Part shown: positions 47,483 through 58,917 of the stretch, one piece after another
Layout: every line of letters starts with the position of its first letter
Position numbering within the stretch: position 1 is the stretch's first letter
NCBI RefSeq assembly: GCF_036323735.1
Contig: NC_086036.1
Location: 18,332,064 to 18,396,063 of the forward strand
Source: Rattus norvegicus
Lineage: Eukaryota; Chordata; Mammalia; Rodentia; Muridae
Length of the DNA stretch: 64,000 bases
Reading direction: 5' to 3'
The notes under the pieces: model-generated
Told to the model about the DNA's origin: nothing
Databases searched by the model: none
What the model saw: the letters and a program-made list of their open reading frames with translations, nothing else
Made by a program: the position numbers and the translations under genes

Positions 47483-48441
47483 TATCATTTCTTCCTGTCA
47501 GTGTGGCTGACATAAGCTCTTAACAATGACACACAGGGTACATTTCTTTTGTTTTCCCTCAAGACTTGGAAAGTTAGAGTCTCTATTACCAAGGAGATGA
47601 TTTCTCTTATGAAGCTCCAGTTAATCCCAAGAGGACCAATCAACCCAAGTCTTCAGCAGGACCCCTGACAACATTAGCACAAGTTGCTAAACAGAGGCAT
47701 TCCTTTTCCATCCCAAGTTCATGTAATAGAAAACAAATTAGAACCTTGAATGTTTGTCTTTAGGGAAATCAAATTCAACAAAAAGGTCTATAATCCTAAC
47801 TACACTGGTCATTGGGACTGACTTGGATCTTTGGGGTGGGGGGTTGTATACTCAAATGGATTTTCGCTGAACATAGATTGTTGACAAACATACAGATGAA
47901 CAAGAATGTATGTAGTGTGGCCTAGGCTTGAATCACAAATCAGTATATTGTAAGATAAAAATGGTCAGGAACAATCATTTTAATCTGGAACAATGTGTTT
48001 CATGTTTCTGCGTTCCATTGAGGGAGTCTGGGAAACAAGAGGTTACTTGGATGCTTGCTAAAGACCCATCCAGCTCTAATCGTGTGAGGCTACAATTATG
48101 AACAGACCGATAAGAGGCTCTCTGGCTCTTAGGCCACCACCCAGGAAAATGAATTCCACTTTTAATTTCCTCTTTGGTGATAGGAAATCTTAGGACAGGC
48201 AAGGTTAAATGACCCACAGGGAATGCCAGAGCAGTTAGTTGTGAACGCAGAGCCTCAGCTCACAGCTCTGCTTTCTGTCCTGATGCCAGGCCATTCTGGA
48301 TGTTTGTTAGCAAGCCATTGGCTTTTCAGGGGGACATCGTGGATGATGCTATTAACTTTAAAGAAATGTTCTTTTTATTCCAGAATGGGTCATACAAGCA
48401 TGACTTGCTCAAAATTTAAGGTTCTTGGCAGGCATGTAAAG

Positions 48442-48443
<2 letters not shown>
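47483..48443. other. Unique sequence, nothing recognised
   Basis: No element seen. Confidence 0.4.

Positions 48444-48513
<70 letters not shown>
48444..48513. repeat. (TG)n microsatellite, about 35 units
   Basis: 70 bp of TG with a single TTTG interruption. Long alternating purine-pyrimidine runs of this kind can adopt Z-DNA. Confidence 0.97.
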
Positions 48514-48515
<2 letters not shown>

Positions 48516-49280
48516 ATGTTGTCTTCTAAACACAAATGAATAACATCAGTAAAATTATTAATTTGGGAAGTCATTGAGAAGTATACATCCATCTTCCTTT
48601 CTCCCTGACTTTCTATTCTTTATTTCTTCACATTCATTGAAAATTTTGTCATTCACTTATTTTACCCATTTTTCCTTTTCTTCATCAGTATGTATGTGGG
48701 CTTCCTGAGAATCACTGAAAATTTCTTTCAGTGAAAGCAATTAACAGGTAATTCCTGATTCTCCCAGCGTCTTTTTCAATCTCTGGGGTGTCGATATAAC
48801 TGAACAAAGATTCTAAAAGTCCACTGTGGACAATTAACTTCAAACAGGTTTCAAAGCCAACAATATTCCCTTAGTTTGCTCCTGAGTCAGTGCTATGATT
48901 CCATGAGCAAGTTCAGCTACAGGCTGAGGTATGGCTCTAGAAAAGAGTGCTAGAAGAGAAGAGAATGGAGAGAAAGCATTCGGTAGGAATGAGAAGTCAG
49001 TTAAAGGATGCCATGTGGAGAGTGGCCTGACCCTTGTTATGGTTATGATTTAAGGAGTGCATAAAATAACATGTTTCATGAACATTGGTTAACTGCTGAG
49101 AGTTATAGGCCATTCCACTTTTCCATGTAGCTAATTTAGCTTTCCATGAAAATGAACTGTTTTCAAAGATATCTTTAGTTAATATTCACTCATATAACCA
49201 GTAGGGTCATAGAGTCTAATCTTATAACCAGAAGGCAAAGGTTGTTTGTTATATCCTTTGATAGTTAATTGGTAGATGCA

Positions 49281-49328
49281 TATATAAATAGATAGATAGA
49301 TTGAGAAACAGACAGACAGATAGACAGA
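49281..49328. repeat. (GATA)n-(GACA)n microsatellite
   Basis: TAGATAGATAGATT followed by CAGACAGACAGATAGACAG units. Confidence 0.88.
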
Positions 49329-50719
49329 AAATGGGGCCATTGCTCCTATAAAACAGCCAAAAGCAAGAGTCATTTCCCTTTTCCTGTGCAGTGTTGATTG
49401 CATATGCCTGAGCAGTGCCTCTTCTATTTGTGGAATCACAAATCACTAGATCTTGTTACTTGAGACCAACCTGCTTTGAACTTTTTAAGGTGCTTCCTGA
49501 TATAATGTACATGTAAGCACTAGTAACGGCTGAAAATTATCAGTAAATGATGCTACTTGTCTGGTCAAGCAGAAAATGCCACACCTCTTCAACTTTCTGT
49601 CTAGTTTTAGTTTCTCAAAACACCATTATGAGCTAGAATAATGTTGAAATGTATTCTTCTAAGCCCATAGGCTTAAACTTTAACTCAATAGAGTTGCTTT
49701 TTCACCAGATTCCATTGGTGAAACTATGTTACAAGTTCTACCTTTATAAAAGAGCTAAAGGGTACATGGAATATTTCACTTTATGGTACCATCATATAAA
49801 ACATAAGTATGAAAATATAGTTATAGAGGGAACAAGAATAATTCTGTAGAATAGTGCCAAACCATCATCCCTGGGGGAAGATGTGGAGTACACAGAATCC
49901 TGTAGAATGAGGAGGACTTAGCATACTTGGTAAAAGTATAATTTTCTAAAGCAGATCTACCTAGCATATTATTGACTTGTTCTGCTGAAAGAAACATGGG
50001 GACATTAAAAGATGTGTTGGCATATACAATTTCTTTTAAAATATATTTTGATGAGCACTTTTTAGTGTTGGAATCAACAACAAATTATATCTTCGTTGAC
50101 TCAGCTGCGTGCATGGAAATGATATTGAAATTTTAAATTTTCTATAGGATTTATGCTGTGCTCTTGTCAAAGAAACAAAGGGTAAATTCAGTGAGGAGAA
50201 AAAAAACTAGGTCTCATTACTAGAGACCTCTATCTAAACATTGAAGTCTTCACTAGTGCAGTGAGCTTTGTGCTAAGGTACCATTCATTCCCCCTAGAAT
50301 TCCTTAAATCCCAACCAGAAAGCCGCATTTCATCAGAAATAAATTTAGAAGTTCCTATACTTTTAAATTTGGTCTGCCAAAAATGTTGATGTTTTGTGTT
50401 TAAATCTGAAAACTTTAGACATTTTAACCAGAATCCCCAGAATCATCAATCTATTCACTGTAAAAATGATTAAAATTACCAAAGGTAACTAACGTTAGCA
50501 ATGTTTAGAATCTATATAAAAATATATGGAGAAAATTGGCAGGGAAAACAATGAGCAACTACCAGGAAATTGTGACATTTTTTGGCGACTATGATTCCTT
50601 CCCAAAGCAGGCGATAATTACATAGGAAAGAGTCAACATTCACATCGAGCAGTTGGATAATTTGGAAATGTGACTAATGCCCAACCTTCCTAGAAGAACC
50701 AGTAAATTTCTCGAAGAAT
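49329..50719. other. Unique AT-rich sequence, nothing recognised
   Basis: No supportable element. Confidence 0.4.
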
Positions 50720-50851
50720 CCAAGTGTACTGGTAGACACTTATAATCCCAGATGTTGGGTGATAGAGGCACTGATATTACTACAAGGTTAAGGCTAGCCA
50801 AGACTACCAGGAAGATCTCCTGTAAATCTAGGTTATACAGAATGAGCTTGA
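50720..50851 (+). mobile_element. B1 SINE, old
   Basis: Follows B1 in order: GTGTACTGGTAGACACTTATAATCCCAG (head, A-box region), GGCTAGCCAAGACTACCAGG (centre), GGTTATACAGAATGAGCTTG (end), then an A-rich tail with AAAC/AACTA units to about 50935. Strongly diverged. Confidence 0.8.
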
Positions 50852-51018
50852 GCTTAAAAAAATTAAGTCAACCAAGCAAAGGAACAAACAACTAAATAAC
50901 CAAACAAAAATTCAACTAACTAATCAGACAAGAAAAAATGTCTCTAAGAAGTGTGCTTCCTCAATAAAGTATAATGTAGAAGTTACTGTATTCTGAGTAT
51001 AGGTAGGGCCTGGAAAAT

Positions 51019-51065
51019 TCATGCTTCATCATCTTGAAGCATGATGACCACTAAGGGGGGGGGGG
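51019..51065. repeat. Hairpin (10-bp stem) followed by a G11 run
   Basis: TCATGCTTCA at 51019-51028 pairs perfectly with TGAAGCATGA at 51035-51044 around a 6-base loop. Eleven consecutive Gs follow at 51055-51065. Confidence 0.9.
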
Positions 51066-51605
51066 TGTTTCCTGTTCTTACAGCACATATATTTAGCCCA
51101 GTATATTAGGTTTCAAACAGCAGTGCATGTTCATTGTTCCTTTTATTCATGGAGACACAGCCATTGTGTTCTTCTCTTGGGACATAACTCTGTAGAAACA
51201 CTATTTGGTTTAGAATAACATAGTTGAAAAGTGAATATAGCAATGGATTAGTATCATATTTCTAAACAATAAGAACTCCAGTTTGTCTTCATTTTGCCAA
51301 ATTCACTGGTTGAGAAAGCATTTTCTGCCCATGAACATAGGTAGTTTACTATTTAAATTACACTCTCTGAGTATCTACTTAAAATAGTTTAGTACTGTGA
51401 GTTTTTTTTTTAAAATTCATAGCTAAACCTTTGCATTACCCATGAAATTATAAGGTATGCAGAAACACCAAGTTGCCTTGTATTGGTTTAATTAACGTCT
51501 ATGGTCTGCTCTGAACTCACTGAGTTCATCTCATTGTAGAACAATGCAGAAGAAGTAGATACATCTTGCCACATTTATGCACCCCTCTCCTTATGTTTAT
51601 CTTCC

Positions 51606-51870
51606 TGAAGATGGTTCAGTTGTTCAAGTGTTTGCTGTAAAATTATGAAGACCAGAATTTGGATCCTTAGTACCCACATAACATTTAGGCTCAGTTATGT
51701 AGACATGCTGACAGTGACCTCAGATTAAGATGAGAAACTCTCGAAGAATAAATGGACAGCAAGAGCAAACTCTGGCTTCTGGCCTGATCTGGGTATTCTT
51801 TGTCAGTTACACATGTACACATATGTGCATACAGACTAATAAAACACAACAAAAATAAAAGTTTAATTTC
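51606..51870 (+). mobile_element. B2-related composite SINE
   Basis: tRNA-like head GAAGATGGTTCAGTTGTTCAAG, GAAGACCAGAATTTGGATCC (B-box equivalent), a decayed B1-like middle, CTGGCTTCTGGCC, then ACACATGTACACATATGTGC and an A-rich tail. Same architecture as 28399-28720. Confidence 0.7.
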
Positions 51871-52081
51871 AAATTTAGATTCTTTTTATATGGTTATGTT
51901 GACTACTCTTTTTTTCTAGAAAAAATGTTTTGCTGTGGGCTTGATAACATCATGATCTGATGGACATTCATTCCTGTACTGGCAACCACTGATACTTATT
52001 GTTTATTGTTTCCTCAAGTCTTACAAATAGGTGACATGTTGGAGCTCTCCCTGAATCAAACCTTTTCCTTCATAAATATTG

Positions 52082-52229
52082 TTTTTTTTTAAAACAGGCT
52101 ATATATAACTACATAGCCCGAGCTGACTTGGGACTTACTATGTAGATGAGGATAGTCTCCAACTCAGAGAGATCCTCTTGCCTTTGCCTCAAAAGTACAG
52201 GGATTAAAGGCATGCAAGACTACTGCCCA
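52082..52229 (-). mobile_element. B1 SINE, nearly full length
   Basis: On the plus strand: T9 and AAAACAGGCT (tail and B1 end), ACTACATAGCCCGAGCTGACTTGG, ACTATGTAGATGAGG.., TTGCCTTTGCCTCAAAAGTACAGGGATTAAAGGCATGC (B1 head). Moderately diverged. Confidence 0.9.
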
Positions 52230-53771
52230 TTTTCTAGCATTATAGGATGGTAGAGAACAATCATTCCAATTGTTTTATTAAACACACCTAACACCAGCCT
52301 CTATATTTCTCTACTTTTCAACCCCCAACTTCACTCCATAGAAATGTATAAGTTCAAGTCTTTAAGATTCTGGGACATGATGGTTATCTGCCTACTTTAA
52401 TTTACTAATTTCATGTATTCTGATTTATATTTCTTCTTTGAAAAATGGAGATTTCACTTTCTCATTGTTCCTGCTCATTGCATCTAATATTCTCAAAAGA
52501 GAACAACTGAAAATTGTTATTGAATAGCATTTATCATTTAATTTATTTATATTGGTAAACAGTATAGAGAGGAGTTGTGTACTGTATTCTGTTTGGACCA
52601 TTTCATTTTATGAAAGTCATTGATTACCCCATTTTCCTTTGTTGTTCTCTTAGCTTTATATATTCCTTGAATATCTATTTTCTTACAAACTCTTAAGGAT
52701 GGTTAAATAGAATGCATATCAGTGCTGTCTCCTTAAAAAAGCAGTGTTCGACCTAAAGCCTTGGTTCCCATTGCCCCTTCTGGCTGAAAATATAACAATG
52801 AGGCTGGACTTCTTGTAATAATACTTCTTTAAACCAAAGTCAACTAAACAAAACTATGTAGATTGGCCACTACAATGATATTTCTAAAAAGGCTAAGATA
52901 CACTACCAATTATTTTGTGTGGCTAACACATGCAATATCCATTGTTTCTATTTGGAGAAATAAATTGTTATAATTGGTTTCATGAAGAGTTCACTTTTAA
53001 AACACATTTCAAATTTAATGGCTTATGATGCTTATGACAATGATATTAACAGAATTAGTAATACTGGAAATGCCACATTAATAGGAGCTTCATGACTTTG
53101 AGTTTCTTAATTGCAATGTTTTCTGTAAAGTCCCATTTATTGTAATAAGAGCAAATTATGAGTATATGTGTAGTTATCTACTAAGAGTGGATTGCATCAT
53201 CCTTCCTTCCAGGAGAAGGAACAATGGGATCATTGTAGAGAGTAGAAGCTCTGTTGGTTTTATTGGAGAATCAAATAAACACATGATAATTACCACCATC
53301 AACCCTCACTGAAACTGAGCCGCCCACTGCCTCTAGCTTAGCTGTGACATAAGAAGGAGCAGGGAAATTAGCTAATGTCTTAGAGATAGAAACGTCTTAA
53401 AAATACACATGTGAAGACCAAGCCACCTTGAACTATAAATGTTATTTCTAATATAGGGAGTTGCCAGGGAAGATGTGAGAAGGGCAGACACATGGAACCA
53501 AAGTAAAGGGAACTAGCCACATGGCAGAATGTAGATTCGTATAAATAGGTTATTTCAAATTGTTAACCAGATAGGATGGTGTGGCCTAGGTATTTATAAA
53601 TATATTCTGTGTCTGAGTCATTATTCTAGGGAGTGGGAACTGGGAGGAAAACAGCATATTATATTTGTGTGTTAAATATTTACATACATTATAAAGTAGA
53701 CAAACTAATTAGCACCTATTTTAGATGTCCATGAGCAATTCACTTTTTTGTAATCTGGGTTCTTTGAATTT
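52230..53771. other. Unique AT-rich sequence, nothing recognised
   Basis: No element or exon seen. Confidence 0.4.
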
Positions 53772-53900
53772 CTATTTGTTTGTTTATTACTTCTTTACTG
53801 TATATCTTAATACTGTCCCCTCCCAGTAATCCTCTCTCATGACTCTTACCCCCAAGCTCCTCCCCTTCTTCTCTGAATGGGTGGGGGACTCGCACCATGG
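53772..53900 (-). mobile_element. Rodent L1 (Lx family) 3' end, part 1
   Basis: T-rich tail and C-rich 3'UTR (TGTCCCCTCCCAGTAATCC..CTCATGACTCTTACCCCC) in antisense, interrupted at about 53900 by an LTR. The element resumes at 54385. Confidence 0.8.
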
Positions 53901-54384
53901 TGAGAGAACAGATCTAGGGTTCAGACTCCATCTTGGAGAACCTGACCTAAGGTTTAACTCTCTAGCACTAGTTTCCGAGTTACTGAAAACAAACAAACAA
54001 CAAGAACAACAACAAGAAGAAACCCTGCACCTCCCGGTTATAAGCCTGCCCCTAGCATTTCACTTCCTAGCAACCACCAATCTGGAGGAAAGCACAAGTT
54101 TATGGTTTAGCTCCCAGCAACAGCCAATTATGTTAAAGTGCAACAACCTTCCAAAATATCCCCCAATCAGATGTGTGCCAGCCTAGAAATCCCCTCTTTT
54201 GCCAGCCATTTCCTATAAAACCTTGTCCTGCTGATAAGAGCTTGGGACTTCACCTCCCACCCTGCTACATCAGAGATGATGGTGTGGCCCAAGCAGTCTT
54301 TAATAAAGAGATATCTGTGTGATTGCATAGGGGTCAGCTCCTTGGTGGTCCTTTGGGTTTTGTCAATACTAAATGGGCACAACA
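53901..54384 (+). mobile_element. Solo LTR of an endogenous retrovirus, inserted into an L1
   Basis: 484 bp starting TGAGAGAAC and ending GGGCACAACA. It has CCAAT at 54124-54128, TATAAAA at 54214-54220, AATAAA at 54302-54307 and a T/G-rich U5. The sequence on both sides is L1 3'UTR that would be continuous without it. Flanking ATGG and CTGG match at 3 of 4 positions, so the exact ends carry an uncertainty of a few bases. It looks like a gammaretrovirus-type (ERV1) LTR; no internal genes are present. Confidence 0.75.
54214..54307 (+). promoter_or_regulatory. LTR core: TATA box to AATAAA poly(A) signal
   Basis: TATAAAA (54214-54220) and the canonical AATAAA (54302-54307) are spaced as in a retroviral R region. 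Potential cryptic promoter and poly(A) site. Confidence 0.5.
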
Positions 54385-55345
54385 CTGGCACATCAAGTTT
54401 CAGAAGGGCTGGGTGTGTAATCTCACACTGAGGCCAGACAAGGCAACACAGCTAGAAGAATACATCCAACATTTTTTAGGATAGCCCTCCTGTTCCAATT
54501 GTTAGGTTCCTACATGAATACCAAGTTGCACATCTGCTACATATGTGTAGGGAGGCCTATGTCCAGCCTATGTATGCTCTTTTGTTGGTGGTTCATGCTC
54601 TGATAGACTCAAGGGTCCAGGTTAGCTAAGCCTGTTGGTTTTCCTGTGCAGTTCCTATACCCACTGGGGTCCTCAATCATTCCTCCCATTTTTCCATAGG
54701 AGTCCCCAAGGCCCATCCACTGTTTGGCTGTGGGTTGCTGCATCTGTCTGAGTCAGCTGCAGGGTGGAGACTTTCAAAGTACAGCCATGTTAGATTTCTG
54801 TCTGCAAGCATATCAGAGTATCATTTATAGTTTCAGGGATTGGGGCATTTCACGGGATGGATCATTTATTGATTGGGCATTCCCTCAGTCTATGCTCCAT
54901 CCCCTTACCCCATGCCTGTGCTTTTTTCTAGACAGGATAAATTTTGGGTCTAAAGTATTGTGGATGGGTTGGTGTCCCTACCACAACATTGGGGTTCCTA
55001 CCTGGCTGGCCTCTTCAGATTCCATATCCCCAATGCTGTCACCCACTTTGATTCTTGGGTGCCTTTCTTGTCCCAGGTCTCTGTTTCATCCTGGAGTTGT
55101 CCAGCCAATGTCCTGACCCATCAGATGCAGATTTCTGTTCATTCTCATGGCCATCTGGCTAACCTTCCTGTCTTTCCCAACACCTGATTCTGAACCCCCA
55201 TTTTCCTCCCCATCTCCTCTCTCACTCAGGTTCCTCCCTCTGTCTGTCTCTTATGACTATTTTATTTCCCCTTTTAAGTGATATTCAAGCATCATCACTT
55301 GTGCTTTCCTCCTGGGTCTGTGATATGTATCATGGGTATTGTGAA

Positions 55346-56065
55346 GATGGTTTCTTTTTTCCATTGTATGTTTTTGGCTTATTTATCAAAAGTCAAGGGC
55401 CCATAGACTTGGGGTTATCTGTGGGTCTTCAATTCTATTTCACTGATCAACATGTCTGTTTCTGTACCAATAGCATGTAGTTTTTCTCACTATTGCTCTG
55501 AATTCGTGCTTGAAGTCAGAGATGGTGATTCCTCCCAAAGTTCATTTTTTTGTTCCAAATTGTTTTTCCTGTTTTGTTGTTGTTGTTGTTGTTGTTGTTG
55601 TTATTGTTTGTTTTGTTTTGTTTGTTTGTTTTTCCATATGAAGTTGAGAATTGCTCTTTTGAGGTATAGAAAATGTACTGATGGAATTTTGATGGAGATT
55701 GCATTGAATATGCAGATTGATTGCATAAATGGCCATTTTCCCTCTGCTAATCCTACATATCCATGAGCATGGGAGATCTTTTTATCTTTCACTATCTTCT
55801 TCAATTTCTTTCATCTGGACCTGAAATTATTGTCATGTAGATTTTTTACTGCCTTGGTTAGAGTTACCCTGAGGTATGTTATAATTTATTTTCATAGTTA
55901 TTGTAAAGGGTGTTGTTTCCGTAACTTCTTTCTAAAGCCTTTTTATCATTTGTATAAAGGATGGCTATTGTTTTCTTTGAGTTAATTTTGGACCCCACTA
56001 CTATAAGGAAGGTATTTATTAGTTGTAGGAGTTCTCTTGTAGTATCTCCTTCACTTATTTAATTA
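55346..56065 (-). pseudogene. L1 ORF2 remnant lacking its C-terminus
   Basis: Antisense ORF2 from the post-RT region upstream. The CAATTCTATTTCACTGATCAAC block corresponds to the DQWNRIE motif, and the AGTTGAGAATTGCTC block to the ERAILNF-type motif. Frames are short and broken, and the normal stop is absent because of the deletion. Confidence 0.75.
55573..55631. repeat. (TTG)n / (TTTTG)n microsatellite in ORF2 remnant
   Basis: About ten TTG units, then TTTTG and TTTG units, replacing a short T-run of the L1 consensus. It generates poly-Cys, poly-Asn and poly-Thr frames that are artefacts. Confidence 0.93.
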
Positions 56066-56211
56066 TAGCTTATTGTGTATGTTTAACAGATTATTTTGTT
56101 TCCCCTTTAAAAACCTGAACCTATTTAATTATATTCCCCCATTTCCTTGTATTTCTTTTTCTTTTTCTTTTTTCTTTTCATTTTTTTTATCTGAAACTCT
56201 GGATATCCTTA
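56066..56211. other. Short spacer with CT-rich tract between L1 copies
   Basis: AT-rich, then CTTTTT units from 56150 that merge with the T-rich tail of the next L1. Confidence 0.5.
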
Positions 56212-58836
56212 TTTTTTCCTTTTCTTTCTTTTTTGGATATTTTATGTATTTATATTTCAAATGTTATTCCCTGTCCAGGATCCCCCTCTTTCCCATGCCT
56301 ACTCCTCCTGCTTCTATTAGGATGCACCCCCTCCAACCCACTCACTCCTATATTTCCAGGCTGGCATCCCCTACACTGGGGAATTGAACCTTCATACAAC
56401 CAAGAGCTTCTCCTCATATTGATGCCAGACAATGCCATTCTTTACTACATATGAGGCTGGAGCCATGGGTCCCTCCTTGTGTCCACTTTGGTTGGTGGTT
56501 TAGACCATGGGAGCTCTGAAGGGGTCTGGTTGGTTGATATTGCTGTTCTTCCTATGAGGTTGCAAACACCTTCAGCTCCTTCAGTCCTTTCTTTAGTTGC
56601 TCTGCTGGGGTCACCATGCTCAGTCTGATGGCGAGCTGCAAGTGTACTTCTCTACATCAGTAAGGCTCTGGCAGAGCCTCTCAGGAGATATCCATAACAG
56701 GTTTCTGTAAGCACACACTTCTTGGCCTCAACACTATTGTCTGGGTTTCCTGTTTGTAAATGGACAGATCCCCATGTGGGGAAGTCTTTGGATGACCTTA
56801 ACTTTAGTCTCTGCTCCACTCTTTGTCCCTGTATTTCTTTTAGGCAGGATCACTTCTGATTTAAAATTGTGAGAAGGTGGGTAGTCCCAACCCCAACTGG
56901 GGAATTTACTTAATCTCTAGATAGGGTCTCAACAGGTTCTCCCTCCCTTTGTTGGGGGTTTCAGCTAATCTCATCCCTGTTGGGTCCTGGAAGGATCTTG
57001 CTTTCCTAGTATCTGGGACTTGCTGATGGCTATGCCCAGTTCGCCATTCCCCATTGCTACAAACCTCTGTTCAAATTCCAGACTCTTCGTACATGATCCC
57101 CTTCTTTCATATCTGATCCTGCTTTCCCTTTTTCCCTCCCACTCCTCTCTTCCTCCCACGTCCCTCCCACAATCTACCTCCCCTATGTATTGTGTTCACC
57201 CTTCTAAGAAGGACTGAAGCATCCACATTTTGGTCTTCCTTCTTTTTGAGTTTCATATGGTCTGTGAATTGTAACTTGGGTATTCTGAGCTTTTGGGCTA
57301 ATATCCACTTATCAATGAGTGCATACCATGTGTATTTTTTTTACCTCACTCAGGATGATATTTTCTAGTTCTATCTATTTGCCTAATAATTTCATGAAGT
57401 CATTGTTTTGATAGCTGAGTAGTACTCCATTGTGTCGATGTACCACAATTTTTGTAGCCATTATTCTGTTGAAGGTTATCTGGGCTCTTTCCAGCTTCAG
57501 CTTCTGGCTATTGTAAATAAGACTGCTATGAACATAGTAGAGCATGTGCCCTTGTTATATGTTGGAAGATCTTTTAGATATATGCCCAAGAGTGGTATAC
57601 CTGGGTCCTCAGGTAGTACTATGTCCGATTTTCTGAGGAAACTCCAGACTGATTTCCAGAGTGGTTGTACCAGCTTGGAAAACCTGTAAGAATGGAGTAG
57701 TATTCCTCTTTCTCCACATCCTCACCAGCATCTGCTGTCACCTGAGGTTTTGATTGTAGCCATTCTGACTGGTCTGAGGTGGAATTTCAGAGTTGTTTTG
57801 ATTTGCATTTCCCTGATGACTAAGGATGTTGAACATTTCTTTAAGTGCTTCTTGGCTATTTGATATTTCTCAGTTGAAAATTTTTTGTTTCACTCTGTAC
57901 CCCATTTCTAATAGGCTTATTTGATTCTCTAGAGTCCAACTTCTTGAGTTTTTTGTATATATTGCATATTCACCCTCCATTGCAATAGGATTGGTAAAGA
58001 TCTTTTCCCAATCTGTTTATTGCTGTTTTGTCCTAATTACAGTGTCCTTGACCTTACAAAAGCTTTGCAGTTTTATGAGGTCCCATTTGTCGATTCTTGA
58101 TTGTAGCATAAGCCATTGGTGTTCTTTTCAGGAAAATTTCCCCTATGTCCCAGTGTTCCAGGCTTTTCCCCACTTTCTCTTTTATTAGTTTCAGTATGGA
58201 GGTCCTTGATCCACTTGAACTTGAGCTTAATACAAGGACATATGAATGGATCAATTTGTTTTCTTCTACATGATGACCTCCAGTTGAACCAGCACCATTT
58301 TTTGAAAATGCTATCTTTTCTCCACTGGATGCTTTTAGCTAATTTGTCAAAGACCATAGGTGTGTGGGTTTATTTCTTGGCCTTCAATTCTACTCCACTG
58401 ATCTCTGTACCAATACCTGTCTCTGTACCAATACCATGCAATTTTTCTTTTTACCACGTTTGCTGTGTAATACAGCTTGAGGTCAGGGATGGTGATTTTT
58501 CCCAGAAGTTCTTTTATTGTTGTTAATAGTTTTCACTATCCTGGGATTTTTGTTATCACAAATGAATTTGCAAATTGTTCTGTGTAACTCTATGAAGAAT
58601 TGAGTTGGAATTTTGATGGGATTTCATTGCATTTGCTTTCAGCAAGATGTCCGTTTTTACAATATTGATCCTGCTAATTCATGGACATGGGAGATCTTTC
58701 CATCTTCTGAGATATTTGATATCTTTCTTAAGACACTTGAAGTTCTTGTCATACAGATCTTTCATTTGTTGGGTTGGAGTCACACCAAGGTATTCTATAG
58801 TATTTTTGATTATTGTGAATGTATCATTTCCAAAAC
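56212..58836 (-). mobile_element. Rodent L1: 3'UTR and 3' half of ORF2
   Basis: T-rich tail, CATTT-rich start of the 3'UTR, GGAGCCATGGGTCCCTCC near 56459, GAGGTTGCAAACACCTTCAG near 56558 and AGAAGGACTGAAGCATCC near 57207. ORF2 antisense then starts at the stop position CTA 57298-57300 and continues to the TCACACCAAGGTATT block at 58781. The 3'UTR resembles that of the 14.96-16.57 kb copy (younger subfamily), not the Lx copies. Confidence 0.93.
57298..58836 (-). pseudogene. L1 ORF2 remnant, RT-distal half
   Basis: About 1.5 kb of ORF2 with its ancestral TAG stop preserved at 57300-57298. Fragments such as 58357-58073 keep QWRKDSIFKKWCW and the LKFKWIKDL motif. Multiple frameshifts mean no intact polypeptide. 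Confidence 0.85.
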
Positions 58837-58917
58837 CAGTTCTCTTCAGACTGGGTTTGGGTATGGAGGGTTGTCGAACAGCCTTAGCACCTGGGCCCAG
58901 ATGGAGACTGGAAGCCC
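58837..58917 (-). mobile_element. L1 5'UTR piece, out of order
   Basis: On the plus strand ACCAGTTCTCTTCAGACTGG.. and CCCAGATGGAGACTGGAAG match, in antisense, the L1 5' region upstream of ORF1. It lies directly against ORF2 (58836) on one side and ORF1 N-terminal sequence (58918) on the other, an order not found in an intact L1. Confidence 0.6.

Larger units (their letters stand above)
54385..56065 (-). mobile_element. Rodent L1 (Lx family), part 2, with internal deletion
   Basis: The 3'UTR continues in antisense (CACTGAGGCCAGACAAGGCA at 54427, TATGCTCTTTTGTTGGTGGTTC near 54574, GTCTGCAAGCATATCAGAGTATC at 54801), running to about 55345. There it jumps straight to ORF2 at TTCCATTGTATGTTTTTGGC, a point about 1.1 kb further into the element in the 10.7-13.0 kb copy. 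So the last third of ORF2 is deleted. ORF2 antisense then runs to about 56065, including a (TTG)n expansion at 55573-55631. Confidence 0.88.
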
